A stretch of 64,000 bases of DNA from Levilactobacillus namurensis DSM 19117 (GTDB lineage Bacteria; Bacillota; Bacilli; Lactobacillales; Lactobacillaceae), in assembly GCF_001434785.1 (NCBI RefSeq), contig NZ_AZDT01000064.1, positions 1 to 64,000 of the forward strand. The letters are read 5' to 3'. Shown here in pieces: positions 1 through 8,469 of the stretch. Position 1 is the first letter of the stretch. Every line of letters starts with the position of its first letter. Made by a program: the position numbers and the translations under genes. The notes beneath the pieces were generated by a model, which was not told the DNA's origin, searched no databases, and worked only from the letters and a program-made list of their open reading frames with translations.

Positions 1-2304
1 TGGGAACAGATGAGGTTCTAATAAGTGTTCGGATAATTCTTGCAATCTCCCGTTTTGATTAGCAGTTTGGATAAAGTCGTGAATGAGACTTTGAGGGGTT
101 CCTAACGCAACTACGGCTCGTAACGGCATGTTCAAGAACATCCGGTTTTGGAGCGCAGCGACTTCCCCGTTTTCGTCGGTTGCCACGAAGGGGTTCCCGC
201 TTTGGTCGCCATTGGCTAACGGCTTGATCACCGTTTGCTTGAAGACCGCGAGTAATTCGGGGTCCTTAACGATAGTGGTCAGGTAAGTTTCTGGTGAGAC
301 CTGACTTGGACGGTTCTGGAAGTCCATAGTCAGCTTGGTCTGCAAGCGCATATCGCGTGAGGACTCGCCGAGCATGACTTCGTAGTCACCGCTGTCAGCC
401 CGCCAACGGTGATCCTTTTCGCACCACCAGCTGAAGTCGCGCCGGTTCAAGGACAAAGTGACCGGCTTGGTTTCACCGGGAGCCACGGCAACCTTAGTGA
501 AGGCCCGCAGTTCCTTGGTCGGCATTGGGACGTGGGACGCGTGGTTGGCCACGTAGAGTTGTGGAACGGCTTGGCCCGCAACGTCGCCAGTGTTGGTAAC
601 GTTGAACGTGACTTGAGCTCCCTTAGCGTCGCTGGTGACGTTTAAGTCGGTGTATTCGAATGTGGTGTAACTTAAGCCGTGTCCGAATGGGAAGAGAACG
701 TGCATCTCGTGGGTGTCGTAGTACCGGTACCCCATGAAGATCCCTTCAGCGTAGTCTTCGTGGTGGGGGTCCTGACCAAAGGTCGGCGCCATTGGGGTGT
801 CGGTCAGACGGATTGGGAAGGTTTCGGTCAGGTGACCGGAAGGGTTAACTTTCCCCGTTAAGACGTCCCAAGTGGCTTCACCCACCGCTTCGCCGGCCAG
901 GTAAGTTTCAACAACGGCCGGTACGGTGTTGATCCAAGGCATTTCGACCGCAGAACCATTTTGCAAGACGATGGTGGTGTGCGGGTTAACCTTGGCCAGG
1001 CTGCCAATTAAGTCAGTCTGATTTTCGGGTAACATCAGCGAGTTCTTGTCAAACCCTTCGGATTCGGCACTAGCCGGATAACCGGCGAATACGATCACGT
1101 GGTCGGCGTCCTTAGCTGCTGTTAAGGCTTGTTGAACCAGGTCATCTGAGGTTTCGTCTTCGTTCAAGTGGTATCCCGGATAGTAATCCGCAGTCAGCCC
1201 ACTAGCTGTTAAGGCTTCCAGTGGCGTTACCAGCTCGCTAGGGTTGACGTGTGAACTCCCCGCGCCTTGGTAGCGTGGCTTTTCCGCTAATTCACCAATG
1301 ATGACGACCTTGCCCGCCGTCTTAGGGGTCAGTGGCAATTCGTGGTGGTCGTTCTTCAAGAGAATAATTCCATCATCGGCCAGTTTCCGCGCGAATTCGT
1401 GGTGGGCGTGGTGGTCGTAAGTCCCAGGTTCCTGAGCTGCCGGCCAGTCGCGTAAGAGGTGCAACATGTGGCGGACGGCCTTGTCCAGAGTGCCTTCATC
1501 CAACTCACCGTTTTCAACCGCCTGAATGATCTCGTCCACCGAAGCCTGGCCTTTACCGGGCATCTCAAGGTCCAGACCGGCACGAAGCGCTGCGGCATGG
1601 TCAGCGACGGCGCCCCAGTCGGACATGACCGTTCCGTGGAAGCCCCATTCATCACGCAGGATGCTCCGTAAGAGCCGCCGATTCTGTGAGTTCAAGACAC
1701 CGTTGATTCGGTTATAAGACGTCATCAGGGTGGCTGGGTGCGCCGTCTTGACGATGGTCTCGAACGTCCGTAAGTAGAGCTCACGGAGGGTCCGTTGGGA
1801 CATATCGCTAGACGCCGTAAACCGTTGATTTTCACGGTTATTGGCCGCAAAGTGCTTGACGGAGACCCCCACGTGTTGGGATTGGACCCCCTGAACGTAG
1901 GCACTCCCTAACTTACCGGCCACTAACGGGTCTTCAGAGAGGTACTCGAAGTTTCGACCGCCCAGTGGTGAGCGCTTCAGGTTCACTCCGGGGCCTAACA
2001 AAAGGCTGACCTGTTCGGCGCGAGCTTCAGCACCCAAGTGTTCACCCAATTGGTGCATCAACGGTTGATTCCAGGTGCTGGCACTCAGAGCGGCCGCGGG
2101 GTAGGTAATGGCTTTAACGGAGTTGTTTAAGTCGTTAGCGCCCGCACTCTGGTCTTGCTTCCGGAGTCCGGAAGGCCCATCCGTCATCATTAACGTGGGG
2201 AGACCCAGACGATCAATTGTAGCAGTGTACCAATTATGTTTACCTGAAACTAAAGCGGCCTTTTCCGGCAATGTCAGAGCGGCCAGTGTCTTTTCGATGT
2301 CCAT
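1..2304 (-). CDS. Glycoside hydrolase family 3 beta-glucosidase (3' end cut by the window)
   Basis: Probably a cytoplasmic enzyme that cleaves beta-glucosides. About 768 codons are present and the stop lies outside the window, so the protein is nearly complete for a GH3 enzyme with a fibronectin-III-like C-terminus. Seen: substrate-pocket motif TDGPSG (residues 41-46), KHFAANN (150-156), and the SDWGA motif whose Asp229 aligns with the GH3 nucleophile. The second domain begins near residue 310 and the FnIII-like domain near 560. There is no signal peptide. The ATG at 2304 follows AGAAAGGA at good spacing. A cre-like site overlaps the promoter, so carbon catabolite control by CcpA is likely. 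The family is certain; the natural substrate (beta-glucoside or beta-xyloside) is not. Confidence 0.93.
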   Translation of the reverse strand, partial: MDIEKTLAALTLPEKAALVSGKHNWYTATIDRLGLPTLMMTDGPSGLRKQDQSAGANDLNNSVKAITYPAAALSASTWNQPLMHQLGEHLGAEARAEQVSLLLGPGVNLKRSPLGGRNFEYLSEDPLVAGKLGSAYVQGVQSQHVGVSVKHFAANNRENQRFTASSDMSQRTLRELYLRTFETIVKTAHPATLMTSYNRINGVLNSQNRRLLRSILRDEWGFHGTVMSDWGAVADHAAALRAGLDLEMPGKGQASVDEIIQAVENGELDEGTLDKAVRHMLHLLRDWPAAQEPGTYDHHAHHEFARKLADDGIILLKNDHHELPLTPKTAGKVVIIGELAEKPRYQGAGSSHVNPSELVTPLEALTASGLTADYYPGYHLNEDETSDDLVQQALTAAKDADHVIVFAGYPASAESEGFDKNSLMLPENQTDLIGSLAKVNPHTTIVLQNGSAVEMPWINTVPAVVETYLAGEAVGEATWDVLTGKVNPSGHLTETFPIRLTDTPMAPTFGQDPHHEDYAEGIFMGYRYYDTHEMHVLFPFGHGLSYTTFEYTDLNVTSDAKGAQVTFNVTNTGDVAGQAVPQLYVANHASHVPMPTKELRAFTKVAVAPGETKPVTLSLNRRDFSWWCEKDHRWRADSGDYEVMLGESSRDMRLQTKLTMDFQNRPSQVSPETYLTTIVKDPELLAVFKQTVIKPLANGDQSGNPFVATDENGEVAALQNRMFLNMPLRAVVALGTPQSLIHDFIQTANQNGRLQELSEHLLEPHLFP

Positions 2305-2341
2305 ACGTTCAAATCCTTTCTACTAAGTCAACTTACTACTA

Positions 2342-2375
2342 GTATACCGTTTTCAATTCTGAGATGTCACCGCTT
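2342..2375 (-). promoter_or_regulatory. Promoter of the GH3 gene with an overlapping cre-like site
   Basis: Read on the minus strand, GTGACA (about 2375-2370) lies 18 nt before TATACT (2346-2341). The 14-mer TGAAAACGGTATAC (2355-2342) matches 12 of 14 positions of the CcpA consensus TGWAANCGNTNWCA and covers the -10 region. Catabolite repression of the glucosidase is inferred from this. Confidence 0.5.
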
Positions 2376-2409
2376 TATCGGAATTATTTTGACACGCAAA
2401 ACATTGTTT

Positions 2410-2438
2410 TTGACAAATAGCCGTAATTGGGTTACTTT
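2410..2438 (+). promoter_or_regulatory. Promoter of the Cys-leader/peptide-binding protein transcript
   Basis: TTGACA (2410-2415) is followed after 17 nt by TACTTT (2433-2438). The predicted transcript begins near 2445, about 38 nt before the leader-peptide ATG, leaving room for its strong ribosome site. Confidence 0.5.
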
Positions 2439-2482
2439 AAAAAAGTACCGTTTGTAATGAAATTAATGACCGAAGGAGGGAA

Positions 2483-2596
2483 ATGACGATGATGACCAAC
2501 GCAAGTCAATCAGTTCAAGTTATGGTTGCCGCATGTTGCGAATGTAACGTGTGCCTTTTTGCGTTGCGTTCATCCGTGATTTCCCAGCCAAGCTAG
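2483..2596 (+). CDS. Cysteine-rich leader peptide (37 aa), putative attenuator uORF
   Basis: A short ORF with a strong ribosome site (GAAGGAGGG, 2472-2480) just before ATG 2483 and a TAG stop at 2594-2596. The 37-residue product has four Cys clustered at positions 18, 19, 21 and 24 (CCECNVC, codons 2534-2554). It has no hydrophobic export segment of useful length. The ORF ends just before a strong intrinsic terminator, and its last codons form one strand of a possible antiterminator. I infer a regulatory leader peptide whose translation senses Cys-tRNA supply, rather than a functional product. A small Cys-rich metal-binding peptide is the alternative. The next gene is a peptide-binding lipoprotein, a plausible source of cysteine. 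Confidence 0.7.
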   Translation: MTMMTNASQSVQVMVAACCECNVCLFALRSSVISQPS

Positions 2597-2681
2597 GTCT
2601 ACATAACTAGACGATTTAATCAGTTGGCGGGTATTCTTTCACGTATTGAGCGTGAGGGAATACCCGCTTTTTGTCGTCTAG
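2575..2681 (+). promoter_or_regulatory. Putative cysteine attenuator: antiterminator and terminator alternatives
   Basis: Terminator: GCGGGTATTCTTTCACG (2627-2643) pairs with CGTGAGGGAATACCCGC (2651-2667), 17 bp with two G-U pairs, followed by TTTTT (2668-2672). Competing pairing: CCCAGCCAA (2583-2591) with TTGGCGGG (2624-2631), one bulged A, plus CGTGA (2575-2579) with TCACG (2639-2643). Both use the 5' arm of the terminator. A ribosome reaching the stop codon (2594) would cover 2583-2591 and favour termination. One stalled at the Cys codons would leave that strand free. A further pairing, CTAGACGA (2607-2614) with TCGTCTAG (2674-2681), encloses the terminator. All pairings are visible in the sequence; the mechanism is inferred. 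Confidence 0.6.
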
Positions 2682-2839
2682 CGGGGCTATTTTTCCTAAT
2701 CAAAGAGGGCACTTGAGCGGGACGGACACCCGGTTAGGTGCTGTTCAATCATGGCGACGACCCGTCCAGTCGGCGCCGGTTAGGGGAATTCGGGCAGGAT
2801 GAGCAGTACACAATTTTGATTAAAAGAGGAGAAATCGTT

Positions 2840-4480
2840 ATGAGAAAATGGACCGGTATTGGATTGGTGGCAGCAGTGATGGTGTTAGGGTTAGGCCTCG
2901 CTGCTTGCGGTCAGTCCAGCTCAACGGCAAAGCCCAAGCAGGACTTAAACCTGCCGGCCACTGCCGCTCTAGACACGATTGATTTAGCCAAAGCCACGGG
3001 ATACGGCCAGACGGGGAACGTCTTCGAAAGCTTTTACCGGCTGGGAAAGGGGGGCAAGGTGGCTCCCGGATTAGCGGATTCCGCCAAGGTCTCTCAAGAC
3101 CAGAAGACCTGGACGTTCCATATTCGGGACAACGCGAAGTGGAGTAACGGTGACAAGATTACCGCACAAGACTTTGTTTATTCCTGGCGGCGGACGTTGA
3201 CGCCAGCGACCAAGTCGACCTACACGTACTTATTTTCCGGAATCAAGGGCGCTAACCAGATCATCGCGGGTAAGGCGCGACCGTCAACTTTAGGGATTCA
3301 CGCAAAGGACCGGCAGACGGTGGTCATCCAGTTGACTAAGCCGATGGCCTACTTCAAGATTCTGATGGCTTACCCCCTGTTCGCACCGCAGAACCAGAAG
3401 GTCGTGGACCGCTACGGTAAGAAGTATGCGACCAAGTCCCAGTACATGGTCTACAGCGGACCGTTTAAGATCTCGGGTTGGTCCGGGACGGGCAACACCT
3501 GGTCGTTCGTCAAGAACAACCAGTATTGGGACCATAAAGTCGTCAAGTTGCACCGGATCAACTACCAAGTGGTCTCCAACCCACAGACAGGCTTGGGGCT
3601 CTACCAGAGTAAGAAACTCGACTTCGCCCAACTTTCGAACGAGCAGGTGAAAAATTATAAGAATAACGCGGCGTTTAAAGAGTACCCGTATTCCATCATG
3701 ATTCACTTGAAGTACAATTTCCAAAATGCCGATGCGCAAAAGCGGCGGGAACTCAGCAACCAGAACCTGCGGCAAGCCATCTCCCTGTCGCTGGACCGCG
3801 CCCAGTTGACTAAGAAAGTCTTGGGGGATGGTTCCGTGACACCAACGGGGTTCGTCACCAGCGGCTTGGCCAAGGATCCCAAGACGGGAGAAGACTTTGC
3901 GAGTCAGCAGGCCGTGAAGAATACTACGACCTATAACTCTAAGCTGGCCAAGCAAAAGTGGGCCGCAGCGCAAAAGCAGCTGGGAACCAAGACCGTGACA
4001 CTAGACATCATGGCCGGCAATGATGACCCGGCCGCAAGTACCGTGACCCAGTATCTGAAGGGACAACTGGAAAAGACGTTACCGGGCTTTAAGCTGAAGA
4101 TTCAAAACGTACCGGCACAGGTGGCGCAACAGCGGTCGCAAAACGGTGATTTTGATATCTACCTTTCCCATTGGGGGGCCGACTTCAACGATCCAATCTC
4201 CTTCATGCAGATTCCCCTCAGTTCGAATTCGTTGAACTACGGTAAGTGGTCCAACAAGACCTACGACCGGTTAATTGACCGTGCGCAGAACCAAGATGCG
4301 GCCAACCCAGAGCAACGGTGGCAGGACATGGTTCAAGCGGCCAAGTTAATCAACAAGACGCAAAGCTTCACGCCGCTGTACCAGGCTGACTACGCCTACC
4401 TGCAACGGCCGAACGTTAAGGGCGTTATTCACAACACCGCAGGGACGCAATGGAGTTACAAGTACGCCTCTTTAAACTAA
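2840..4480 (+). CDS. Peptide ABC transporter substrate-binding lipoprotein (OppA/SBP family 5)
   Basis: A 546-residue extracytoplasmic lipoprotein that should capture oligopeptides for an Opp-type ABC importer. Seen: basic N-terminus, hydrophobic segment and lipobox LAAC with the lipidated Cys at 23. SBP_bac_5 features follow, such as FVYSWRRTLTP and DIYLSHWGADFNDP. ATG 2840 is chosen because GAGGAG lies 8 nt upstream and it gives a proper signal peptide; an in-frame ATG at 2738 adds an unlikely hydrophilic extension. No permease or ATPase genes are nearby, so it must use a transporter encoded elsewhere. The Cys-codon leader upstream suggests it serves cysteine-containing peptides (inference). 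A same-length paralogue lies at 12625-14265. Confidence 0.92.
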   Translation: MRKWTGIGLVAAVMVLGLGLAACGQSSSTAKPKQDLNLPATAALDTIDLAKATGYGQTGNVFESFYRLGKGGKVAPGLADSAKVSQDQKTWTFHIRDNAKWSNGDKITAQDFVYSWRRTLTPATKSTYTYLFSGIKGANQIIAGKARPSTLGIHAKDRQTVVIQLTKPMAYFKILMAYPLFAPQNQKVVDRYGKKYATKSQYMVYSGPFKISGWSGTGNTWSFVKNNQYWDHKVVKLHRINYQVVSNPQTGLGLYQSKKLDFAQLSNEQVKNYKNNAAFKEYPYSIMIHLKYNFQNADAQKRRELSNQNLRQAISLSLDRAQLTKKVLGDGSVTPTGFVTSGLAKDPKTGEDFASQQAVKNTTTYNSKLAKQKWAAAQKQLGTKTVTLDIMAGNDDPAASTVTQYLKGQLEKTLPGFKLKIQNVPAQVAQQRSQNGDFDIYLSHWGADFNDPISFMQIPLSSNSLNYGKWSNKTYDRLIDRAQNQDAANPEQRWQDMVQAAKLINKTQSFTPLYQADYAYLQRPNVKGVIHNTAGTQWSYKYASLN

Positions 4481-4522
4481 CGGCCAACATGGTACACTTA
4501 GACCGTGAAAGGGGGCAATCAG

Positions 4523-5077
4523 ATGACGATTGCAGCGGATGATGGGCGTGACTGGCAGACCGATGGCGTGCAAGAATACCACGCCTACTTCGGGACGCCC
4601 ACGCACGATGACCATATCTTATTTGAACTCATGACGGTGGGGGTCTTCCAAGTCGGGCTGAGTTGGCAGGCAGCCGCTAGTAAGCTGCCGGTCTTCCGGC
4701 GGGTCTTCGTCGGAATGGCGATTCCGCGGGTCGCCCAGCTGGACCTTGAAGCGGATGTCGACCGTATTGCGGGGGACGCCCAGATGATTGGGAACGTTCG
4801 CAAGATTCGAGCGACGATTCAAAATGCCCGGGCGATTCAGCAGATTCAAGCGGAGTTTGGCAGCTTTGCGACCTATCTCTGGTCCTTCGTTCACGGCACA
4901 CCGCTTCTATTGCCGGTGGTGACCCGTGATGAGATCGTGAACCAGTCGACGATTGGCTCCGCGGTCGCCCGAGACCTAAAACGACGCGAGTGCAAGTTTG
5001 TGGGCCCGGTGGTCACGCATATGTTTCTAAAGGCCGCGGGAATCTTGCGCGATGAAATTCTTGATCAAACGGACTAA
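4523..5077 (+). CDS. DNA-3-methyladenine glycosylase I-like protein (Tag family, divergent active site)
   Basis: 184 residues matching the Tag fold: YHAYFGTPTHDD (19-30), VGLSW (44-48), NVRKIRATIQNAR, a YLWSFV segment and KFVGPVVTH. Tag removes 3-methyladenine from DNA. Two differences from E. coli Tag stand out. The position of its catalytic Glu38 is Gly40 here. Of its four zinc ligands (two Cys, two His) only the His of the YH motif is recognisable. Activity is therefore uncertain; it may be a lactobacillar subfamily with altered chemistry. ATG 4523 lies 7 nt after AAAGGGGG. The gene follows the peptide-binding protein by 42 bp and probably shares its transcript. An unrelated AAG-type glycosylase is at 33889. 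Confidence 0.82.
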   Translation: MTIAADDGRDWQTDGVQEYHAYFGTPTHDDHILFELMTVGVFQVGLSWQAAASKLPVFRRVFVGMAIPRVAQLDLEADVDRIAGDAQMIGNVRKIRATIQNARAIQQIQAEFGSFATYLWSFVHGTPLLLPVVTRDEIVNQSTIGSAVARDLKRRECKFVGPVVTHMFLKAAGILRDEILDQTD

Positions 5078-5193
5078 GAAATTGATGAGTGATGCCGGAA
5101 ACTTGCGATTAGCGGGGGAACGGTCTTTAGTGAAGGTCGGCACGAACGCCGATTTGACGGGTTTTATATAAATAAATTTATTGTGACTTATGC

Positions 5194-5222
5194 TTGACAG
5201 TGCATTAACATTGCATTAGACT
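5194..5222 (+). promoter_or_regulatory. Promoter of the met T-box operon
   Basis: TTGACA (5194-5199) and TAGACT (5217-5222) are separated by 17 nt, just upstream of the T-box leader. Confidence 0.6.
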
Positions 5223-5227
5223 TACTT

Positions 5228-5520
5228 GTAAATTAAGCGATTGAAAACAATGTGATCAGGAGAGTAACCGGACGTCACGCTTCTAGAGAGCCCACGAAAT
5301 GCTGAAAGTGGGTAGCGGTGATTAAGGCGAAGATGGCCTGAAATGAATTGGCATTACCGAGTCTGCGGATTAGGCAATGATGACCGGCACTCATTATCGT
5401 GCACGCACTTCTGGCTTCAGGCCACGAGTGTTAATGAGGGGTCGGTTTACGCCGATTTGAATTAGAATGGTACCACGACAAAGTTCGTTTCTATTAAGTT
5501 AGGAGCGGACTTTTTCTTTT
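5228..5520 (+). promoter_or_regulatory. T-box riboswitch leader, probably methionine-specific
   Basis: The region shows the order of a T-box. A long stem I contains AGAGAGCCCACG and a likely specifier loop CTGAAATGAA with codon ATG at 5343-5345. The T-box sequence TAGAATGGTACCACG (5463-5477) follows. The terminator AAAGTTCGTTTCT (5480-5492) pairs with AGGAGCGGACTTT (5501-5513), with a T-run to 5520. Uncharged tRNA-Met should stabilise the antiterminator and switch on the metQNI genes. The specifier call rests on loop position and on the downstream methionine transporter, not on a computed fold. Confidence 0.85.
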
Positions 5521-5576
5521 GGTCACAGATCAATTGCTGAAAATCATAAGAATAGTAATGAGGGGGATTTTGAATC

Positions 5577-6398
5577 ATGAAAAAATTTAAACGATTTGCT
5601 TGGTTATTTCTATTATTACTGCCACTTTTAATTGTCTCCGGTTGTGGCAAGTCAGCTAGCAGCTCCAAGACGGTGAAGGTCGGTATCATGGGGACTGATG
5701 AAAAAATCTGGAACCCAATCAAGACCAAGCTGGCGAAGCAGGGCATCAACATTAAGCTGGTCACCTTTACGGATTACAATCAACCTAACGCGGCATTGTC
5801 TAATCACGAAGTTGACTTAAACTCGTTCCAACACCGGTACTTTATGAACACTTGGAACAAGGCCCACAAGACCCACATCGTGGCCTTAGCCAACACGTAC
5901 TTGGCGCCACTGCGGTTGTATTCTAAGAAGATCAAGAATGTGTCCGACATTAAGAAGGGTGACCAGATCACCATTCCTAACGACGCGACCAACGAAGGTC
6001 GGGCTTTGCACCTCTTGGAATCGGCAGGCTTGATCAAGGTCAACGACAAGGTGGCCTTACCAACGCCTAAGAACATCACGCAGAACAAGTTGAACTTGAA
6101 GATTACGCCAATGGATGCGGCCCAGACACCTCGTTCGTTGTCTGACGCAACGGCGGCCGTGATCAACAACGAGTTTGCGGCGAGTGCTAAACTAAATGCT
6201 AAGACGGCGCTGGCCCGCGAAAAGGTCAACAAGGCCTCCAAGCCGTACATCAACATCATTGCGGCGAACAAGTCGGATAAGAACAACGCCACGTTCAAGA
6301 AGATCATCAAGGCTTACCAGACGGAAGCCACGAAGAAGAACATTGAGAAAGCTTACGATGGCCTGTCCATTCCAGCTTGGAATTTGAAATTAAAGTAA
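5577..6398 (+). CDS. metQ: Methionine ABC transporter substrate-binding lipoprotein (NlpA/MetQ family)
   Basis: 273 residues. Signal peptide with lipobox VSGC (Cys23), so it is anchored outside the membrane and delivers methionine to MetNI. Family features seen: KVGIMGTDEKIW after the signal, NQPNAALSNHEVDLNSFQHRY-like ligand loop around residues 62-82, IVALANTYLAPLRLYS, and DQITIPNDATNEGRALHLL. ATG 5577 follows AGGGGG (5561-5566) by about 10 nt. It is the first gene of a three-gene operon behind a T-box, typical of lactobacillar methionine uptake systems. Ligand variants (methionine sulfoxide, cystine) cannot be excluded, but the ATG specifier favours methionine. Confidence 0.93.
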   Translation: MKKFKRFAWLFLLLLPLLIVSGCGKSASSSKTVKVGIMGTDEKIWNPIKTKLAKQGINIKLVTFTDYNQPNAALSNHEVDLNSFQHRYFMNTWNKAHKTHIVALANTYLAPLRLYSKKIKNVSDIKKGDQITIPNDATNEGRALHLLESAGLIKVNDKVALPTPKNITQNKLNLKITPMDAAQTPRSLSDATAAVINNEFAASAKLNAKTALAREKVNKASKPYINIIAANKSDKNNATFKKIIKAYQTEATKKNIEKAYDGLSIPAWNLKLK

Positions 6399-6439
6399 GC
6401 CCTCGTTGACGGCAGCGGGGAGATAGGAGAACGAAGACT

Positions 6440-7504
6440 GTGACGAAAGAACCTATTATTCAGTTAAACCATATCGACGTGACCTTCCATAATAAGGGGC
6501 AGACGGTCAAGGCCGTTCAGGACGTCTCATTAGAGGTAGCGCGCGGCGACATTTACGGTGTCGTGGGTTACTCAGGCGCGGGGAAGAGTACCCTGGTCCG
6601 GGTAATCAACCGGCTGCAGCGGCCTACCGCTGGCACGGTTACGGTCAACGGGCAGAATATCTTAGCACTGCGGTCCAGCGAGTTACGCGCAGCCCGGAAG
6701 AAGATTGGGATGATCTTCCAACACTTCAACCTGATGAATGCGCGGACCATTGCGGACAACGTGGATTACCCTCTAAAGGGATCCGGATTATCGCGCAAGG
6801 AGCGGCATGACAAGGTCGCTCGGCTCTTGGATCTGGTCGGACTGAGCGAGAAGGCCCAGGATTATCCGGCGCAATTGTCGGGTGGTCAGAAGCAACGGGT
6901 CGCCATTGCGCGAGCCCTGGCCAACGACCCTGAGATTCTGATCAGTGATGAAGCCACGAGTGCTTTGGACCCCAAGACCACTTCGGCGATTCTGGAACTT
7001 TTGAAGCGATTGAACAAAGAATTGGGCCTGACCGTGGTGTTGATCACGCACGAAATGGACGCCGTCAAGGAGATCTGTAATAAGGTCGCCGTGATGGAAG
7101 ACGGTGCGATTATCGAACGGGGCGACTTGGTCTCCATCTTTAGTAATCCGCAAAAGCCACTGACACGCGACTTCATCAATACGGCAACCCAGATCGATCA
7201 AGCGTTGGAAAAGATTTACAAGCAGGCCAAGGGCTTGGGCTTAGACGATCATCACCAACTGGTACAACTCAAGTATGTGGGTGCCAGCACCGATGCACCG
7301 CTGATCACGGAGCTGTTCAAGCGGTATCAGGTGGTCTCCAACATTCTTTACGGGAACGTGGAGATTTTGCAAGATACGCCTTTGGGGAACTTGGTGGTCG
7401 TGATGGCCGGCGAACCCGACCAATTGGAGCAGGCTTGGCAGTACTGCCGCGATGCGGGTATCCAGTTGACGTTCTTGAAGCCTAAAGATCCGGAGGTGGC
7501 CTAG
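6440..7504 (+). CDS. metN: Methionine ABC transporter ATP-binding protein
   Basis: 354-residue ATPase of the methionine importer. Seen: Walker [10 protein letters not shown] (about residues 43-51), Q-loop near FQHFN, ABC signature [15 protein letters not shown], Walker [13 protein letters not shown], and H-loop [10 protein letters not shown]-terminal NIL/ACT-like domain (about 265-345) in this family binds methionine and mediates trans-inhibition. The start is GTG 6440, 9 nt after AGGAGA. It follows metQ by 41 bp and abuts the permease gene. Length and domain order are normal for MetN. Confidence 0.95.
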   Translation: MTKEPIIQLNHIDVTFHNKGQTVKAVQDVSLEVARGDIYGVVGYSGAGKSTLVRVINRLQRPTAGTVTVNGQNILALRSSELRAARKKIGMIFQHFNLMNARTIADNVDYPLKGSGLSRKERHDKVARLLDLVGLSEKAQDYPAQLSGGQKQRVAIARALANDPEILISDEATSALDPKTTSAILELLKRLNKELGLTVVLITHEMDAVKEICNKVAVMEDGAIIERGDLVSIFSNPQKPLTRDFINTATQIDQALEKIYKQAKGLGLDDHHQLVQLKYVGASTDAPLITELFKRYQVVSNILYGNVEILQDTPLGNLVVVMAGEPDQLEQAWQYCRDAGIQLTFLKPKDPEVA

Positions 7505-8188
7505 TTGAGTATTTTTGCGAAGTATTTTCCAAACGCGGTCACGATGAAGAGTGACTTCTTACAGGCGACTTGGGAAACCATTTATATGACGTTGATTACG
7601 GCAATCGTTGCCGGTGTGATTGGGATGGCCATTGGGATTGGGTTGATTGTGACCCAACCCGGCGGTATCCTGGAGAACCGGGTCGTGTATAACATCTTGG
7701 ATAAGGTGGTCAACCTGTTCCGGTCGATTCCGTTCGTCATCTTACTGGCGGTGATTGCCCCAGTGACGCGGATCATTGTAGGGACGGCGATTGGAACCAC
7801 GGCGGCTATCGTACCGCTGGTGATCGGGTCCGCACCGTTCTACGCCCGGCAGATTCAAAATGCGTTGACGGAAGTCGACCACGGGATCATTGAAGCCGCT
7901 GAAGCGGTGGGGTCTGGTCCGATTGCGATTATTTTTCGGGTGTACTTGCGCGAAGGACTGGCCGATATCATCCGGTCGTCCGTTCTTACGTTGATCAGTC
8001 TGATTGATTTGACCGCGATGGCCGGGGCCATCGGGGGTGGTGGCCTGGGGAACTTGGCCATCAACGTGGGATACAGTCGCTTTGAAAGTGACGTCACTTT
8101 CCTGGCTATGCTGATTATCCTGGTACTGGTCTTTGCCATCCAATTACTGGGTGACTTATGGGCCCGGCGAGTCGACCATACAGCTTAA
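7505..8188 (+). CDS. metI: Methionine ABC transporter permease
   Basis: 227 residues with five to six membrane segments. The cytoplasmic EAA loop appears as EAAEAVGSGPIAIIFRVYLREGL (shown here only as a motif near residues 138-160) and docks MetN. The start is TTG 7505, immediately after the metN stop and 8 nt after GGAGGT at 7491-7496. No better start lies nearby. It closes the metQNI operon, and a strong terminator follows at 8204-8245. The gene is also called metP in Gram-positive genomes. Confidence 0.93.
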   Translation: MSIFAKYFPNAVTMKSDFLQATWETIYMTLITAIVAGVIGMAIGIGLIVTQPGGILENRVVYNILDKVVNLFRSIPFVILLAVIAPVTRIIVGTAIGTTAAIVPLVIGSAPFYARQIQNALTEVDHGIIEAAEAVGSGPIAIIFRVYLREGLADIIRSSVLTLISLIDLTAMAGAIGGGGLGNLAINVGYSRFESDVTFLAMLIILVLVFAIQLLGDLWARRVDHTA

Positions 8189-8203
8189 AAGCGAAACAAC
8201 GAA

Positions 8204-8245
8204 GCGTCGTTACCTTGACCAAAATGGTCGGGATAACGACGTTTT
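8204..8245 (+). terminator. Rho-independent terminator after metI
   Basis: CGTCGTTA (8204-8211) pairs with TAACGACG (8233-8240), enclosing a second pairing TGACC/GGTCG, followed by TTTTT. Confidence 0.85.
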
Positions 8246-8377
8246 TCCGTTGGGCGAGCACTTAACAGGCTTAACGCCTTAACCGGCAAAATAAAAAAAG
8301 TGAGTGGTTTGACGCAAAAAAGAGAAATTTGCCGCCAAATTTTAATGATGATTCGCTAAAATTGAAAAATTATGAGA

Positions 8378-8441
8378 CTTCGGCACACCATAGTCGGCGA
8401 AACACCGACGCCGCCTGAGGACGGTGGCAAACGGGCTGAAG
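8378..8441 (+). ncRNA. Unidentified structured 5' leader of the DMT transporter (three-way junction)
   Basis: Outer helix CTTCGGC (8378-8384) with GCTGAAG (8435-8441). It encloses hairpin GTCGG (8393-8397)/CCGAC (8405-8409) and hairpin GCCGCC (8410-8415)/GGTGGC (8423-8428). It ends 13 nt before the GTGAGGA ribosome site of the transporter gene. It matches no riboswitch class I can recall. The pairings are visible; ligand binding is speculation. The rest of 8246-8377 is AT-rich, with a possible -10 TAAAAT at 8357. Confidence 0.4.
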
Positions 8442-8469
8442 GGAAAGTTGAAAGTGAGGATTTGGTGCG

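Noticed and set aside
2738-2839. In-frame N-terminal extension of the peptide-binding protein from ATG 2738
   Set aside because: The extension is hydrophilic, has no ribosome site, and would bury the lipoprotein signal that begins at 2840.
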